In this document: one piece after another, positions 52,208-60,182 of the stretch
Layout of the letters: the number at the start of each line of letters is the position of its first letter
How positions within the stretch are numbered: the stretch's first letter is position 1
Assembly: GCA_945878375.1 (NCBI GenBank)
Contig: CAMDWG010000003.1
Span: 62,001-126,000, forward strand
Reading direction: 5' to 3'
DNA from: Roseomonas mucosa
Lineage (GTDB): Bacteria > Pseudomonadota > Alphaproteobacteria > Acetobacterales > Acetobacteraceae
DNA length: 64,000 bases
Made by a program: the position numbers and the translations under genes
Notes under the pieces: model-generated
Seen by the model: the letters and a program-made list of their open reading frames with translations, nothing else
The model's database searches: none
What the model was told of the DNA's origin: nothing

Positions 52208-53706
52208 TGGACACGCCCCGCGACATGGCGGCCGACGCCGCCGAGATTGCCCGACTCGCCGCGCTTTCCCCGCTGGATTACGACCGGGAGCGGGTGGCAG
52301 CTGCGGAACGGCTTGGCGGCATCCGCGTCAGCACGCTCGACGAACAGGTTGCGGCGCTGCGGCCGAAGCCGGAGGCCGCCGCTGGCCGCATGGTGGCCCT
52401 GCCGGCGGTGGAGCCGTGGCCGCGCCCGGTGGAGGCCGGCGCGCTGCTCGACAAGCTGGCGGCAACGATCCGGCGGCACGTCATCCTCTCGCCGGCTGCG
52501 GCCGATTGCTGCGCGCTCTGGATCGCCCACACCTGGGTCCATGAGCGGTTTCAGCACTCGCCGCGCCTGTCCATTACCAGCCCGGCGAAACGGTGCGGCA
52601 AATCCACGCTGCTCGACGTGCTGCGCGCGACCTGCCACCGGCCGATGAAGGCCGACAACATTTCCGCCAGCGGCGTGTTCCGCACGGTGGAAGCGTTGCG
52701 CCCGCTGACCCTACTGATCGACGAAGCCGACGCCTTTATGGGCGACAACGAAGAACTGCGCGGGGTGCTGAACTCCGGGTTTGAACGATCCGGCGAAGTC
52801 ATCCGGGTTGTGGAGGTTCAGGGCGAACACCAGCCGATCAGGTTTGCGACCTATGCCCCCGTCGGGCTGGCCGGCATCGGCGCCCTGCCGAGCACCTTGG
52901 AGGACCGCGCGGTGCCGGTGGTCCTGCAACGCAAGGGCGCGGGCGAGACGGTTGTGAAGCTGCGCGCGCCGGGCGCCCGCGCCGCGCTGCACGACCTGCA
53001 ACGTCAGCTTGCGCGATGGTCTGACGACCGGGGCGGCCGGCTCTCGACCGATCCGGCGGTGCCCGAGGCGATGGGCGACCGGGAGGGCGACATTTCCGTG
53101 CCGCTGCTCGCCATCGCGGACGACGCGGGCGGCGCCTGGCCGGAGAGGGCGCGGGCGGCGCTGCTGACTGTGTTCGGGCGGCGCACGGCGGATGAGGGCA
53201 ACATGGAGGCCGGGGCGCTGCTGCTCTCCGATATCAGGACGCTGTTCTTCGACCTTTCGGCGCTGCGGCTCACCAGCGCGGATATCGTCGCGCGGCTCGG
53301 ACAGATGGAGGAACGTCCCTGGCCGGAGTGGCGAAACGGCAAACCCATGACGCCGCCGCAGTTGGCGCGCGCGCTGGCGCCGTTCGGCATCCGGCCGGCG
53401 ACGCTGCGCTTTGGGAAGGATACCGCCAAGGGCTACCCGCGCGAGGATTTTGCAGAGGCATGGGCGCGCTACCTGCCGCCCGAAACCACCTCATCCGCCA
53501 CCGCCGGGGATTTCGAGCCGTCACAACGTCACAACCAAGGAAAGCCTAGGGCTTCCGGCGAAAATGGACCCGTAACACGGATGGCGGGTGTTACGGCTCA
53601 AAATCACGGGAAACCGGCGGAAAACCTGGGTTGTGACGGTGTTACGGTTTCAGCACCCCCCATAGGGCCAGAAGGCGGTGCTGGCGGGTGGATGGCCGAC
53701 CTATGA
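52207..53706 (+). CDS. DUF3631 P-loop ATPase / helicase-like protein
   Basis: 499 residues from the ATG that overlaps the preceding stop. A P-loop domain has Walker A SPAKRCGKSTLLD (about 125-137) and Walker B LTLLIDEADAFM (about 167-178). The C-terminal part (from about 290) with FFDLSALRLTSADIVARL and PPQLARALAPFGIRPATLRF is the DUF3631 region. The last 60 residues are Ser/Gly/Asn-rich. Proteins of this type accompany primases in islands, prophages and plasmids and probably act as replicative helicases. The next gene overlaps its stop. Confidence 0.85.
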   Translation: MDTPRDMAADAAEIARLAALSPLDYDRERVAAAERLGGIRVSTLDEQVAALRPKPEAAAGRMVALPAVEPWPRPVEAGALLDKLAATIRRHVILSPAAADCCALWIAHTWVHERFQHSPRLSITSPAKRCGKSTLLDVLRATCHRPMKADNISASGVFRTVEALRPLTLLIDEADAFMGDNEELRGVLNSGFERSGEVIRVVEVQGEHQPIRFATYAPVGLAGIGALPSTLEDRAVPVVLQRKGAGETVVKLRAPGARAALHDLQRQLARWSDDRGGRLSTDPAVPEAMGDREGDISVPLLAIADDAGGAWPERARAALLTVFGRRTADEGNMEAGALLLSDIRTLFFDLSALRLTSADIVARLGQMEERPWPEWRNGKPMTPPQLARALAPFGIRPATLRFGKDTAKGYPREDFAEAWARYLPPETTSSATAGDFEPSQRHNQGKPRASGENGPVTRMAGVTAQNHGKPAENLGCDGVTVSAPPIGPEGGAGGWMADL

Positions 53707-54074
53707 GTGCAGCGGCGGCACTCGCCCGCGCCGAGGCCGTCGGGATGCGGTTCAGGCTCGCGCCCGGCGGTGGCGTGCAGATGGAGGCGACGGCACCGCC
53801 ACCGGCCGATGTTCTGGCCGACCTGCGGCGCTGGCGGGAGGACGTGGCGCATTTGGTGGCGGCGCGGGCGGCGCTCGACGTGGCGCAGCCGGTGGAGGAC
53901 TGGCGCGCGCTGCCCTTTGGGCCGGAACGGGGGGAGGCGTTCATGGCCGCCCGGACTGCGACCGGCGCCTGTCATGGCTGCGCTGGTCGCCGCTGGTGGT
54001 GCGCTGAGGGGGTTGAGGATGGCTTGCGCTGCCTCGCCTGCCATCCGCCGCCACCGGGGCTAGCGTGGCGCTAG
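53703..54074 (+). CDS. Small protein with TubC-N-like domain and CxxC...CxxC zinc site
   Basis: 123 residues from the ATG overlapping the DUF3631 stop. The N-terminal 55 residues (LARAEAVGMRFRLAPGGGVQMEATAPPPADVLADLRRW) resemble the TubC-type N-terminal docking fold found in many phage/island proteins. The C-terminal part has CHGC and CLAC spaced about 20 residues apart, a likely zinc ribbon. It may connect replication proteins or bind DNA. It ends facing the reverse-strand cargo gene with a 4-nt overlap. Confidence 0.65.
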   Translation: MSAAAALARAEAVGMRFRLAPGGGVQMEATAPPPADVLADLRRWREDVAHLVAARAALDVAQPVEDWRALPFGPERGEAFMAARTATGACHGCAGRRWWCAEGVEDGLRCLACHPPPPGLAWR

Positions 54075-55225
54075 GACCGCCGCTCGGGTTGAGAGACCGC
54101 AGGGCGTGTCGCGGGTTCTTGCGGACGCGCGGGCTCGGAACCCGGTCCGAAGGCGGGATGACGGCTGATCACCGCATGCACGGCATCGCGTAAGCGTCGA
54201 TCTTCCGGCGCGGCTTCGCTGCGGCTGAGGGGAGAGGATGTGCTGAGTTGGTAGACTAACCGTCCAGGCATGGGCAGCAGGAAATAGCTGACGGTCTCTA
54301 GTCCGCCATCCGAGCGCCCGCAGAAGGTGTGCAGGCGCCGGACGTTACTCATCTCCGGATCGGCCATTCGGCCGGTGATGAACTCGCCCGAGCACGCACG
54401 CGCATCAGCTGCGATAAGGTCTGAGGTAAGCCTATCGAGATCGCGAGGATCTATGTTCGGGTGTATGTGAAGCGTTCCAAAAGAAGCTTCACCTCGCCAA
54501 GCAACGTCACTCGCACGGACAAATGGCGAGATGTTGTCACGCTCAAGGTCGGACCTAGTAAGGATGCGAAAACCTCGCATGTCCGCCTGCGAAAGCAGGT
54601 TGGCCACGAACTGCGTAGCCTCAATTCGCATATCAGCGGTGACGGTTCTAGCAGCGCCGGAAGGCGGTTCGGCGCGCGAACTTGGATTTGAGGGTGGGCG
54701 GGGAGCCGCTGCCTGGACAGTCACGGATTGCCCGTTGTCGTTAGCGCAACGGAGCAGCGTGGCGAGCACGACTGAGGTGTGCCTGAGATCGAATCCTAAA
54801 TTTTGCCCGGCACCCGTCACAGTCATTCTAATGCCCGCTCGCATCTGCTGGAATAATTGCGGCTCATCTGGCATCGGAACAATTACTTGATCAGAACTAA
54901 CGGCGATGGCTGTTGCATTTCTAGGCGCGAATCCATCAATAGCAAACGTAATTGGAATACGTTCATTTACACGAAGATTCCATTTATCTGATGAAAATCC
55001 CATATTCCAGCCAAATCTGTTGTTTATAGCGAACAGCAAAGTAACGCCAGATCTATAATTAGCTGAGGCAGCGCAGTGCGAAAACTGTCCAGTATTTGTG
55101 GATCGGAATGAATTAATTTCCCACGCCTCGAAGCGTGAACTCGCTATTGTTTGCGCTGATGCTGGGGCGGCAAGCACCGCCACAACTGCCGCCGCAATAA
55201 AGCCCCACCACTGCCGGCCTCGCAT
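54071..55225 (-). CDS. Secreted protein of unknown function, lone cargo gene of the island
   Basis: 384 residues from ATG 55225. A signal peptide (GFIAAAVVAVLAAPASAQ) gives likely cleavage after ASA. Domain 1 (about 40-165) has paired Cys (HCAASANY and LLRCAND) and an FDLRHTSVVLATLLRC segment. A Pro/Ser linker follows, then domain 2 (about 190-350) with Cys in ARACSGEF and HTFCGRS. The 5' half is clearly more AT-rich than the neighbourhood, a sign of separate origin. It faces the opposite way to all other island genes. I do not recognise the family; a periplasmic or extracellular role is inferred from the signal peptide. Confidence 0.75.
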   Translation of the reverse strand: MRGRQWWGFIAAAVVAVLAAPASAQTIASSRFEAWEINSFRSTNTGQFSHCAASANYRSGVTLLFAINNRFGWNMGFSSDKWNLRVNERIPITFAIDGFAPRNATAIAVSSDQVIVPMPDEPQLFQQMRAGIRMTVTGAGQNLGFDLRHTSVVLATLLRCANDNGQSVTVQAAAPRPPSNPSSRAEPPSGAARTVTADMRIEATQFVANLLSQADMRGFRILTRSDLERDNISPFVRASDVAWRGEASFGTLHIHPNIDPRDLDRLTSDLIAADARACSGEFITGRMADPEMSNVRRLHTFCGRSDGGLETVSYFLLPMPGRLVYQLSTSSPLSRSEAAPEDRRLRDAVHAVISRHPAFGPGSEPARPQEPATRPAVSQPERRS

Positions 55226-55946
55226 GATGACCCCCCAGGCAAGATCATTCCGTAACGACAAGATCGCATCTTATGAATGCGAGAGTCGAATCGAAACTGA
55301 ATAGGTAGGCCCGCCGCCCGATGCCGCGAAATGAGGGGAAAAGGTGCGCCGCCTGCCCCCCAGCGCCAATTTCGCGGCGCTACGCGTGGCGGGGGCGCAC
55401 GGTCCGGGCATGGGGGCGGTGGAGATGGGAGCCCCCCCCCTGGGAGGGGCAGGCTTAATCTCTGGCCGGCGAGGGGAGCGCGACCGTATGGGGGTGCGGT
55501 TGTGCAAACATGGACGATTTGGGGGTAGGTCACCCGGCTGCTGCGCCGGGTCCCTGTTGGCGCTGCCCCATTGGAGTGGTTCGGGCGGCGCCGGTTGCCT
55601 AGGGGCAGCGGCGGCGCCTGGGTAGCATCACGCTTACCGACGAAGCGAAGCGGGTTTTTCGGGCCGCGCCTAGCGCCGAGCCGGGGTCTGAACCCCTGCA
55701 ATGCGGCAGGGGCAGGAAGAACCTAGACCCTAAAAGGCGAGGGGGCAGAAACCCGTACGCGCGTACGCGCGCGCGAGGCCGGCATTTCCGCGCGGCCGAA
55801 GGGGATGAAGGCAGGATCGAAAAAGGGGCTGCCGGCTAATCGCCTACAGCGCGCGACAGGATGATCCAGCGGGTCCGCATGGGGTCCGCAAATCCTAGGT
55901 CCGCAAATTAAGGGGGCAGATAATTCGCCCAATGCGTTGAAAGAAT
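55226..55946. other. 720-nt non-coding right end of the island
   Basis: No frame here has credible coding character. It contains an AT-rich promoter-like stretch next to the cargo gene, a poly-C/G tract near 55431-55441, a 7-bp-stem hairpin ACCCGGC-TGCTGC-GCCGGGT (55532-55551), a perfect 14-bp palindrome CGTACGCGCGTACG (55754-55767), and the right GGTCCGC cluster. It may hold an origin or att-arm region. Confidence 0.55.
55872..55904 (+). repeat. Right cluster of three GGTCCGC motifs
   Basis: Copies at 55872-55878, 55883-55889 and 55898-55904, all forward. The first two with their spacer match the left pair at 48481-48501 with one mismatch in 21 bp. They lie about 45 nt from the right att repeat, mirroring the left cluster. 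Confidence 0.65.
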
Positions 55947-56023
55947 TGGTGTTCCCGGCGGGATTCGAACCCACGGCCCCCAGATTAGGAATCTGGTGCT
56001 CTATCCGGCTGAGCTACGGGAAC
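55947..56023 (-). tRNA. tRNA-Arg (anticodon CCU), intact copy at the right island end
   Basis: 77 nt with encoded CCA. GTTCCCG pairs with CGGGAAC, discriminator A. The anticodon stem-loop is CCAGA-TTCCTAA-TCTGG, giving CCU, and the T-arm carries GTTCGAATC. The part from the anticodon loop to the 3' end (55951-55992) is repeated at 48309-48350 and was supplied by the element on integration. Confidence 0.95.
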
Positions 56024-56229
56024 TCGCTGCCACCCTACCACAACGCCCCGCCGCGCGGGGAGAGGGTCGCGGAACCCACCCGCCCGTCCGGCCGTTCCCA
56101 CCCCCACACTCGACCAGTTTCGCCGCGATCCTCGCCGCGAAACAGGTCTGGTTGTTGGTTTTGACGCATTTTCCAAGTCGCCAAGCGAGGCCGCTTGGCT
56201 TGAACATGCTCCAGGCGGGAGGAACCCCA

Positions 56230-56739
56230 ATGGCGACCAGTATCCGCGACACCTACATCACCGGGCTCAGGAACGCCCATGCCCTCGAAGCCCAGGCCAT
56301 CCAGCTCTGCGAACGCCAGGTCGAGCGGCTGGAGAACGACCCGGAGATGCGCGAACGCCTGCGCGAACATCTGGATGAAAGCCACCGCCAGCAGGAACGG
56401 ATCGAACAGATCCTGCAAGGCCTCGGCACGTCCCACTCCACGCTGAAGGACATCGGCACCTCGATCATGGGCAACCTGGCCGCGATCGGGCAGGCGGTGA
56501 TGCAGGACGAGGTGATGAAGAACACCTTCTCCACCTACGCCTTCGAGCATTTCGAGATCGCAAGCTACCGCGCCCTGCTGGAAATGGCCGACGCCGCCGG
56601 AGATTCCATCGGCCCGCCCCTGCTGCAGCAGAGCCTTGAGGAGGAAATCCGCATGGCCGAATGGATCGACCAGCACCTCCGCCAGAATGTCCGCCGCTAC
56701 ATCGAACGCGAGGCAAAGGGCCTGAAGTCCGGCGTGTAG
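56230..56739 (+). CDS. Ferritin-like DUF892 (YciE/YciF-type) protein
   Basis: 169 residues from ATG 56230 behind GGAGGAA. The DUF892 four-helix pattern is seen in YITGLRNAHALEAQAIQLCERQVERL, LREHLDESHRQQERIEQIL, FEHFEIASYRALLEMADAAG and LQQSLEEEIRMAEWIDQHL. Carboxylate and His ligands (E20-type, H54, E103-type) are in ferritin-like positions. Such proteins are usually stress-induced; their reaction is unproven. The 206 nt between it and tRNA-Arg hold no gene. Confidence 0.88.
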   Translation: MATSIRDTYITGLRNAHALEAQAIQLCERQVERLENDPEMRERLREHLDESHRQQERIEQILQGLGTSHSTLKDIGTSIMGNLAAIGQAVMQDEVMKNTFSTYAFEHFEIASYRALLEMADAAGDSIGPPLLQQSLEEEIRMAEWIDQHLRQNVRRYIEREAKGLKSGV

Positions 56740-56755
56740 CGCGGCAGCCCCTCCG

Positions 56756-57352
56756 CTAGATCGGCCGTCGCGCCCGCAACGCGGCGGCCAGCGTGCCTTC
56801 GTCCAGCACATCCAGCGCGCCGCCCATCGGCACGCCCTGCGCCAGCCGCGTCACGGCAACCCCGGTGGGCTTCAGCCGGTCCGTCAGGTAATGCGCGGTG
56901 GCGCCGCCATCGACCGTGGCGGGCAAGGCGATGATCACCTCCTCCACCCCGCCCGCCGCGATGCGGCCAAGCAAGGGCTGGATGGCGAGATCTTCCGGCC
57001 CCACGCCACCCAGCGGCGACAGCACGCCGCCCAGCACGTGATACAGGCCGCGATGGGCGTGGGCGCGTTCCAGCGCCCATAGCTCCGCCACACCTTCCAC
57101 CACACAGACCAGGTGGCGGTCGCGCTGCGGGTCGCGGCAGATGCCGCAGGGGCTGCGCGCATCGAGGTTGCCGCAGCTCTCGCAGGGGCGCACGGCGCGC
57201 GCAGCCTCGGACAGCGCCTCGGCCAGGGGCAGCATCGTCTCCTGCGGTCGCATCAGCATCTTGAGCACGGCGCGGCGCGCGCTACGCCGGCCCATGCCGG
57301 GCGTCTTCGCCAGAAGCGCGATCAGGCGCTCGATCGGGTCGCTGTCCTGCAT
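56756..57352 (-). CDS. recR: Recombination protein RecR
   Basis: 198 residues. The N-terminal HhH region (LIALLAKTPGMGRRSARRAVL) is followed by a four-Cys zinc motif (CESCGNLDARSPCGICRD) and a Toprim domain (LVCVVEGVAELWALERAHAHRGLYHVLGG). RecR loads RecA in the RecFOR pathway. It lies in the conserved dnaX-ybaB-recR order. Confidence 0.96.
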   Translation of the reverse strand: MQDSDPIERLIALLAKTPGMGRRSARRAVLKMLMRPQETMLPLAEALSEAARAVRPCESCGNLDARSPCGICRDPQRDRHLVCVVEGVAELWALERAHAHRGLYHVLGGVLSPLGGVGPEDLAIQPLLGRIAAGGVEEVIIALPATVDGGATAHYLTDRLKPTGVAVTRLAQGVPMGGALDVLDEGTLAAALRARRPI

Positions 57353-57487
57353 AGGCCCTCAGACACCGGGCGCGTGCGCCGCACGCTTGGCTTCGTGCAG
57401 GCCACGGTCGCACCTGGCACGGCGGTTGGTTGGTGCGCGGGCCGCCTTCGCGGCCTCGGCCCGCCCAGCGGGCCGGCGGGACACAAG

Positions 57488-57829
57488 TCAGAAGGGCAGC
57501 TTCAGCCCGCCAAGACCGCCGAGGCCGCCGGGGATGTTCATGCCGGCGGTGGCCTTCTGCATCTCCTCGGCCATCGTCGCCTCGACCTTCTGCTTGGCGT
57601 CGGCATGGGCGGCGACCAGCAGGTCTTCCAGCACTTCCTTCTCATCCGCCGCCATCAGCGAAGGATCGATGGCGACGCGGCGCAGGTCGCCCTTGCCCGA
57701 GAGCAGCACCTTCACCATGCCGCCGCCCGAAGCGCCTTCGACCTCCATCGCTTCCAGCTTCGCCTGCATCTCCTGCATGCGGGTCTGCATCTGCTGCGCC
57801 TGCTTCAGCATGTTGCCGAGGTTCTTCAT
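57488..57829 (-). CDS. YbaB/EbfC nucleoid-associated protein
   Basis: 113 residues: MKNLGNMLKQAQQMQTRMQEMQAKLEAMEVEGASGGGMVKV then DPSLMAADEKEVLEDLLVAAHADA, the standard YbaB pattern. It is a small dimeric DNA-binding protein. It starts 6 nt after dnaX and is separated from recR by 135 nt containing a GC-rich hairpin. Confidence 0.95.
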   Translation of the reverse strand: MKNLGNMLKQAQQMQTRMQEMQAKLEAMEVEGASGGGMVKVLLSGKGDLRRVAIDPSLMAADEKEVLEDLLVAAHADAKQKVEATMAEEMQKATAGMNIPGGLGGLGGLKLPF

Positions 57830-57835
57830 GGCGGC

Positions 57836-59767
57836 TCAGTCCTCCTCAGGGAAATCATCGTCGAGCCCGGCGGGCTCGGCCTCGGGCGGGGCGAAATCGC
57901 GGCCGTCATCGGCCTCGGCCGCCGCAGGCGGCGCCAGCCCATAGGCGTCGAGCGCGCCGTCGCGCACCTGTTCGATGGTGGCGCCGGGGAAGGCCTGCAG
58001 CACCGCCTGCACCAGCGGATGGCTGCGCGCGAGGGCCAGCCGGTCCTGCTGGGCGGCGCGGCCCTGTTCGGCCAGGGTCGGCTCGCCGCCGGCATTGACC
58101 AGGCTGACGGTCCAGCGCGTGCCGGTCGTCTGCTGCAACAGGGCGACAAGTTGCTGGGCCAGGTCGCGCGGCGCATCCGGGCGCGGGCGCAGCTCGATCC
58201 GGCCCGGCGTGACGCGGACGGGATGGACGCTGTGGACCAGATGCGCGTGCAGCAAGGGCTGCCGACCGGAAGCCAGCGCCACAAGCTCTCGCCAGGAGGC
58301 GGGTTGGGGCGGCGCGTCGGGGGCCGCCACCGGGGCCGGGGCAGCCGCGGCCATGGTGGCGCCGCCGCCAGCGATGGCGCGCAGCCCGCCGCCGGAGGGT
58401 CCCCCTGATGGCCCTTGCGGCGCGGCGGGGCCGGCGCCCTGCACGCCCTGGTCGGACAGGCGCCTCACCAGGTCGCCCGGCGTCGGCAGCTCGGCCGCAT
58501 GGGCCAGGCGGATCATCACCATCTCGGCCGCCGCGCGGCGGTCCACGCCGTCCTGCGCCACTTCCTGCACGCCCTTCAGCAGCATCTGCCAGGCGCGCGC
58601 GAGCACGGGGATCGACAGCCGGTCGGCCAGCGCGGCGCCGCGGTTGCGCTCATCCTCGGTCAAGGCGGGGTCCTGCCGCAGCACCGGGATGGTCCGCAGG
58701 CGGGACAGAAGATGCGTCAGCGCCAGCAAGTCGGACAGCATCACGCCCGGATCGGTGCCGCGCGCATGCGCCTGTTCCGACAATTCCAGCGCGCGGGCGA
58801 CCTCGCCCGACATCAGCGCGTCCATCAGCGTGATGGCCAGCGCGCGATCGGCGAGCCCCAGCATCTCCCGCACGCTGTCGGCCGCAACGCCCCCGCCGCC
58901 GGCCAGTGCGATGGCCTGGTCGAGGATGGACAGGCCATCGCGCACGGATCCATCCGCCGCGCGCGCCACCATGGCCAGCGCCTCATCTTCCGCCGCCACA
59001 TCCTCGGCGGTGCAGATGCGGGCGAAATGGGCGCGCAGCACCTCCTGCGGCACGCGGCGCAGGTGGAAGGTCTGGCAGCGCGAGAGGATGGTGGCCGGCA
59101 CCTTCCGCAGCTCCGTCGTCGCCAGCATGAACTTCACGTCGGGCGGCGGTTCCTCCAGCGTCTTCAGCAGCGCGTTGAAGGCGGCGGACGAGAGCATGTG
59201 CACCTCGTCCAGGATGATGATCTTGAAGCGGCCCTGGGCGGGGCGGAAGCGCAGGCGTTCGCGCAGCTCGCGCACATCGTCCACGGAGTTGGAGCTGGCC
59301 GCGTCCAGTTCCTGCACATCCGGATGGCGGTCGGACAGGATGGCGCGGCACTCGGGACAAACGCCGCAGGGGTCGGGCGTCGGGCCGCCCTGGCCGTCCG
59401 GGCCGATGCAGTTCAGCGCGCGGGCGATGATGCGGGCGGTGGTCGTCTTCCCCACGCCGCGCACGCCGGTCAGCATGAAGGCGTGGTGGACGCGCCCCTG
59501 GGCGAAGGCGTTGCGGAGCGTCCGCACCAGCGCGTCCTGGCCGATCAGGTCGGCGAAGCTCGTCGGGCGGTATTTCCGCGCCAGCACGCGATAGGGGGTG
59601 GCCGGGGCTTCTGGCGAGGCGGCGGGCGGCGGGGGCGCGGCCTCGACGGCGGCGGGCTTCGGCGGCGGCGGGTCGGGGTCGCCGAACAGGCCGGGCCCCT
59701 CCGGCGCGGGCGGGGCCGGAAGCTCCTCGTCGGGCGGCAGGGGGTTGCCGAAGATGTCGCTGGCCAT
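57836..59767 (-). CDS. dnaX: DNA polymerase III tau/gamma subunit
   Basis: 643 residues from ATG 59767; an in-frame ATG at 59875 lies inside an inverted repeat and is unlikely. After a Pro-rich N-terminal extension (about 58 residues), the clamp-loader AAA+ domain starts VLARKYRPTSFADLIGQDALV, with Walker A GVRGVGKTTTARI, a zinc module (CGVCPECRAI) and IIILDEVHMLSSAAFNALLKTLEEPP. The C-terminal region contains the tau-specific part. It loads the beta clamp and couples the replicase to DnaB. Confidence 0.95.
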   Translation of the reverse strand: MASDIFGNPLPPDEELPAPPAPEGPGLFGDPDPPPPKPAAVEAAPPPPAASPEAPATPYRVLARKYRPTSFADLIGQDALVRTLRNAFAQGRVHHAFMLTGVRGVGKTTTARIIARALNCIGPDGQGGPTPDPCGVCPECRAILSDRHPDVQELDAASSNSVDDVRELRERLRFRPAQGRFKIIILDEVHMLSSAAFNALLKTLEEPPPDVKFMLATTELRKVPATILSRCQTFHLRRVPQEVLRAHFARICTAEDVAAEDEALAMVARAADGSVRDGLSILDQAIALAGGGGVAADSVREMLGLADRALAITLMDALMSGEVARALELSEQAHARGTDPGVMLSDLLALTHLLSRLRTIPVLRQDPALTEDERNRGAALADRLSIPVLARAWQMLLKGVQEVAQDGVDRRAAAEMVMIRLAHAAELPTPGDLVRRLSDQGVQGAGPAAPQGPSGGPSGGGLRAIAGGGATMAAAAPAPVAAPDAPPQPASWRELVALASGRQPLLHAHLVHSVHPVRVTPGRIELRPRPDAPRDLAQQLVALLQQTTGTRWTVSLVNAGGEPTLAEQGRAAQQDRLALARSHPLVQAVLQAFPGATIEQVRDGALDAYGLAPPAAAEADDGRDFAPPEAEPAGLDDDFPEED

Positions 59768-59835
59768 GGCGCTTGCGTGTTGTCCGGGTGGCAGCTTCGG
59801 GCCCGGATCACGGGGGCCGGTGGCGGTTGCCGCGC

Positions 59836-59885
59836 AAGCTAGACCATGATCGGCGCCGATAGAAGCGCCGATCATGGTCTAGCTT
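59836..59885. repeat. Perfect 21-bp inverted repeat between dnaX and ffs
   Basis: The arm starting AAGCTAGACCATGATCGG (59836-59856) is repeated in reverse at 59865-59885, with an 8-nt loop CGATAGAA. It lies downstream of ffs and 69 nt upstream of dnaX. Only a short T-rich run flanks it on the plus strand (CTTCTTGTTT). Options are an ffs terminator or processing site, a dnaX leader hairpin, or a small mobile repeat. Confidence 0.8.
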
Positions 59886-59961
59886 CTTGTTTGACCGCGT
59901 TATTCACGCCTTCGGCCGTTCCGGCCTACGGCGATCACACTCCTGGATGGCGGGGGCGGGT

Positions 59962-60057
59962 GGAAGGCCGGCGGGCGACCCGCGCGAGAACTCGTTACGG
60001 CTGCTTCCTTCCGGACCTGACCGGGTTGGCGAGGAGCACGTCCGTCGCCGACCTTCC
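59962..60057 (-). ncRNA. ffs: Signal recognition particle 4.5S RNA
   Basis: About 96 nt. The conserved SRP core on the minus strand is GGTCAGGTCCGGAAGGAAGCAGC (60024-60002), carrying the GGAA tetraloop and the internal loop that bind Ffh. The ends pair: GGAAGGTCGGCGAC with GTCGCC..CGCCGGCCTTCC. Ends are set from this helix. It works with Ffh in co-translational membrane targeting. Confidence 0.92.
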
Positions 60058-60063
60058 AACCCC

Positions 60064-60092
60064 AATATCGGGCCTCCGGGCGCCGGCGGCAA
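60064..60092 (-). promoter_or_regulatory. Sigma-70 promoter of ffs
   Basis: On the minus strand TTGCCG (60092-60087), a 17-nt spacer and GATATT (60069-60064) end 6 nt before the predicted RNA 5' end at 60057. Confidence 0.65.
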
Positions 60093-60182
60093 TGGTGGGA
60101 TGGCCGGGAAGGCGGCCTTCCGACCGCGTCGGGGCGCCTCCCCACGTTGCCCCCTCTCGGCTCGCATGGCACATGACCGCCG

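Larger units (their letters stand above)
48305..55992. mobile_element. Integrative element in tRNA-Arg(CCU), about 7.6 kb
   Basis: A 46-bp repeat with one mismatch (48305-48350 and 55947-55992) bounds the element. The right copy is the 3' part of an intact tRNA-Arg and the left copy is the displaced native 3' end. Contents from the left: tyrosine integrase, an unknown gene, AlpA-like regulator, a 27-residue hydrophobic peptide, a 52-residue protein, a putative primase, a DUF3631 ATPase, a Zn-binding small protein, and a reverse-strand secreted protein. No capsid, terminase, relaxase or conjugation gene is present. The int-alpA-primase order resembles phage-inducible islands (satellites), though that identity is not proven. 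Confidence 0.85.

Noticed and set aside
55331-55625. Short plus-strand frames of 65-93 codons at the island's right end
   Set aside because: Overlapping frames with no ribosome-binding site, low-complexity Gly/Arg composition and homopolymer tracts.
59768-59875. Longer DnaX starting at 59875
   Set aside because: The extra ATG lies inside the 21-bp inverted repeat and the added residues are not DnaX-like; ATG 59767 is preferred.
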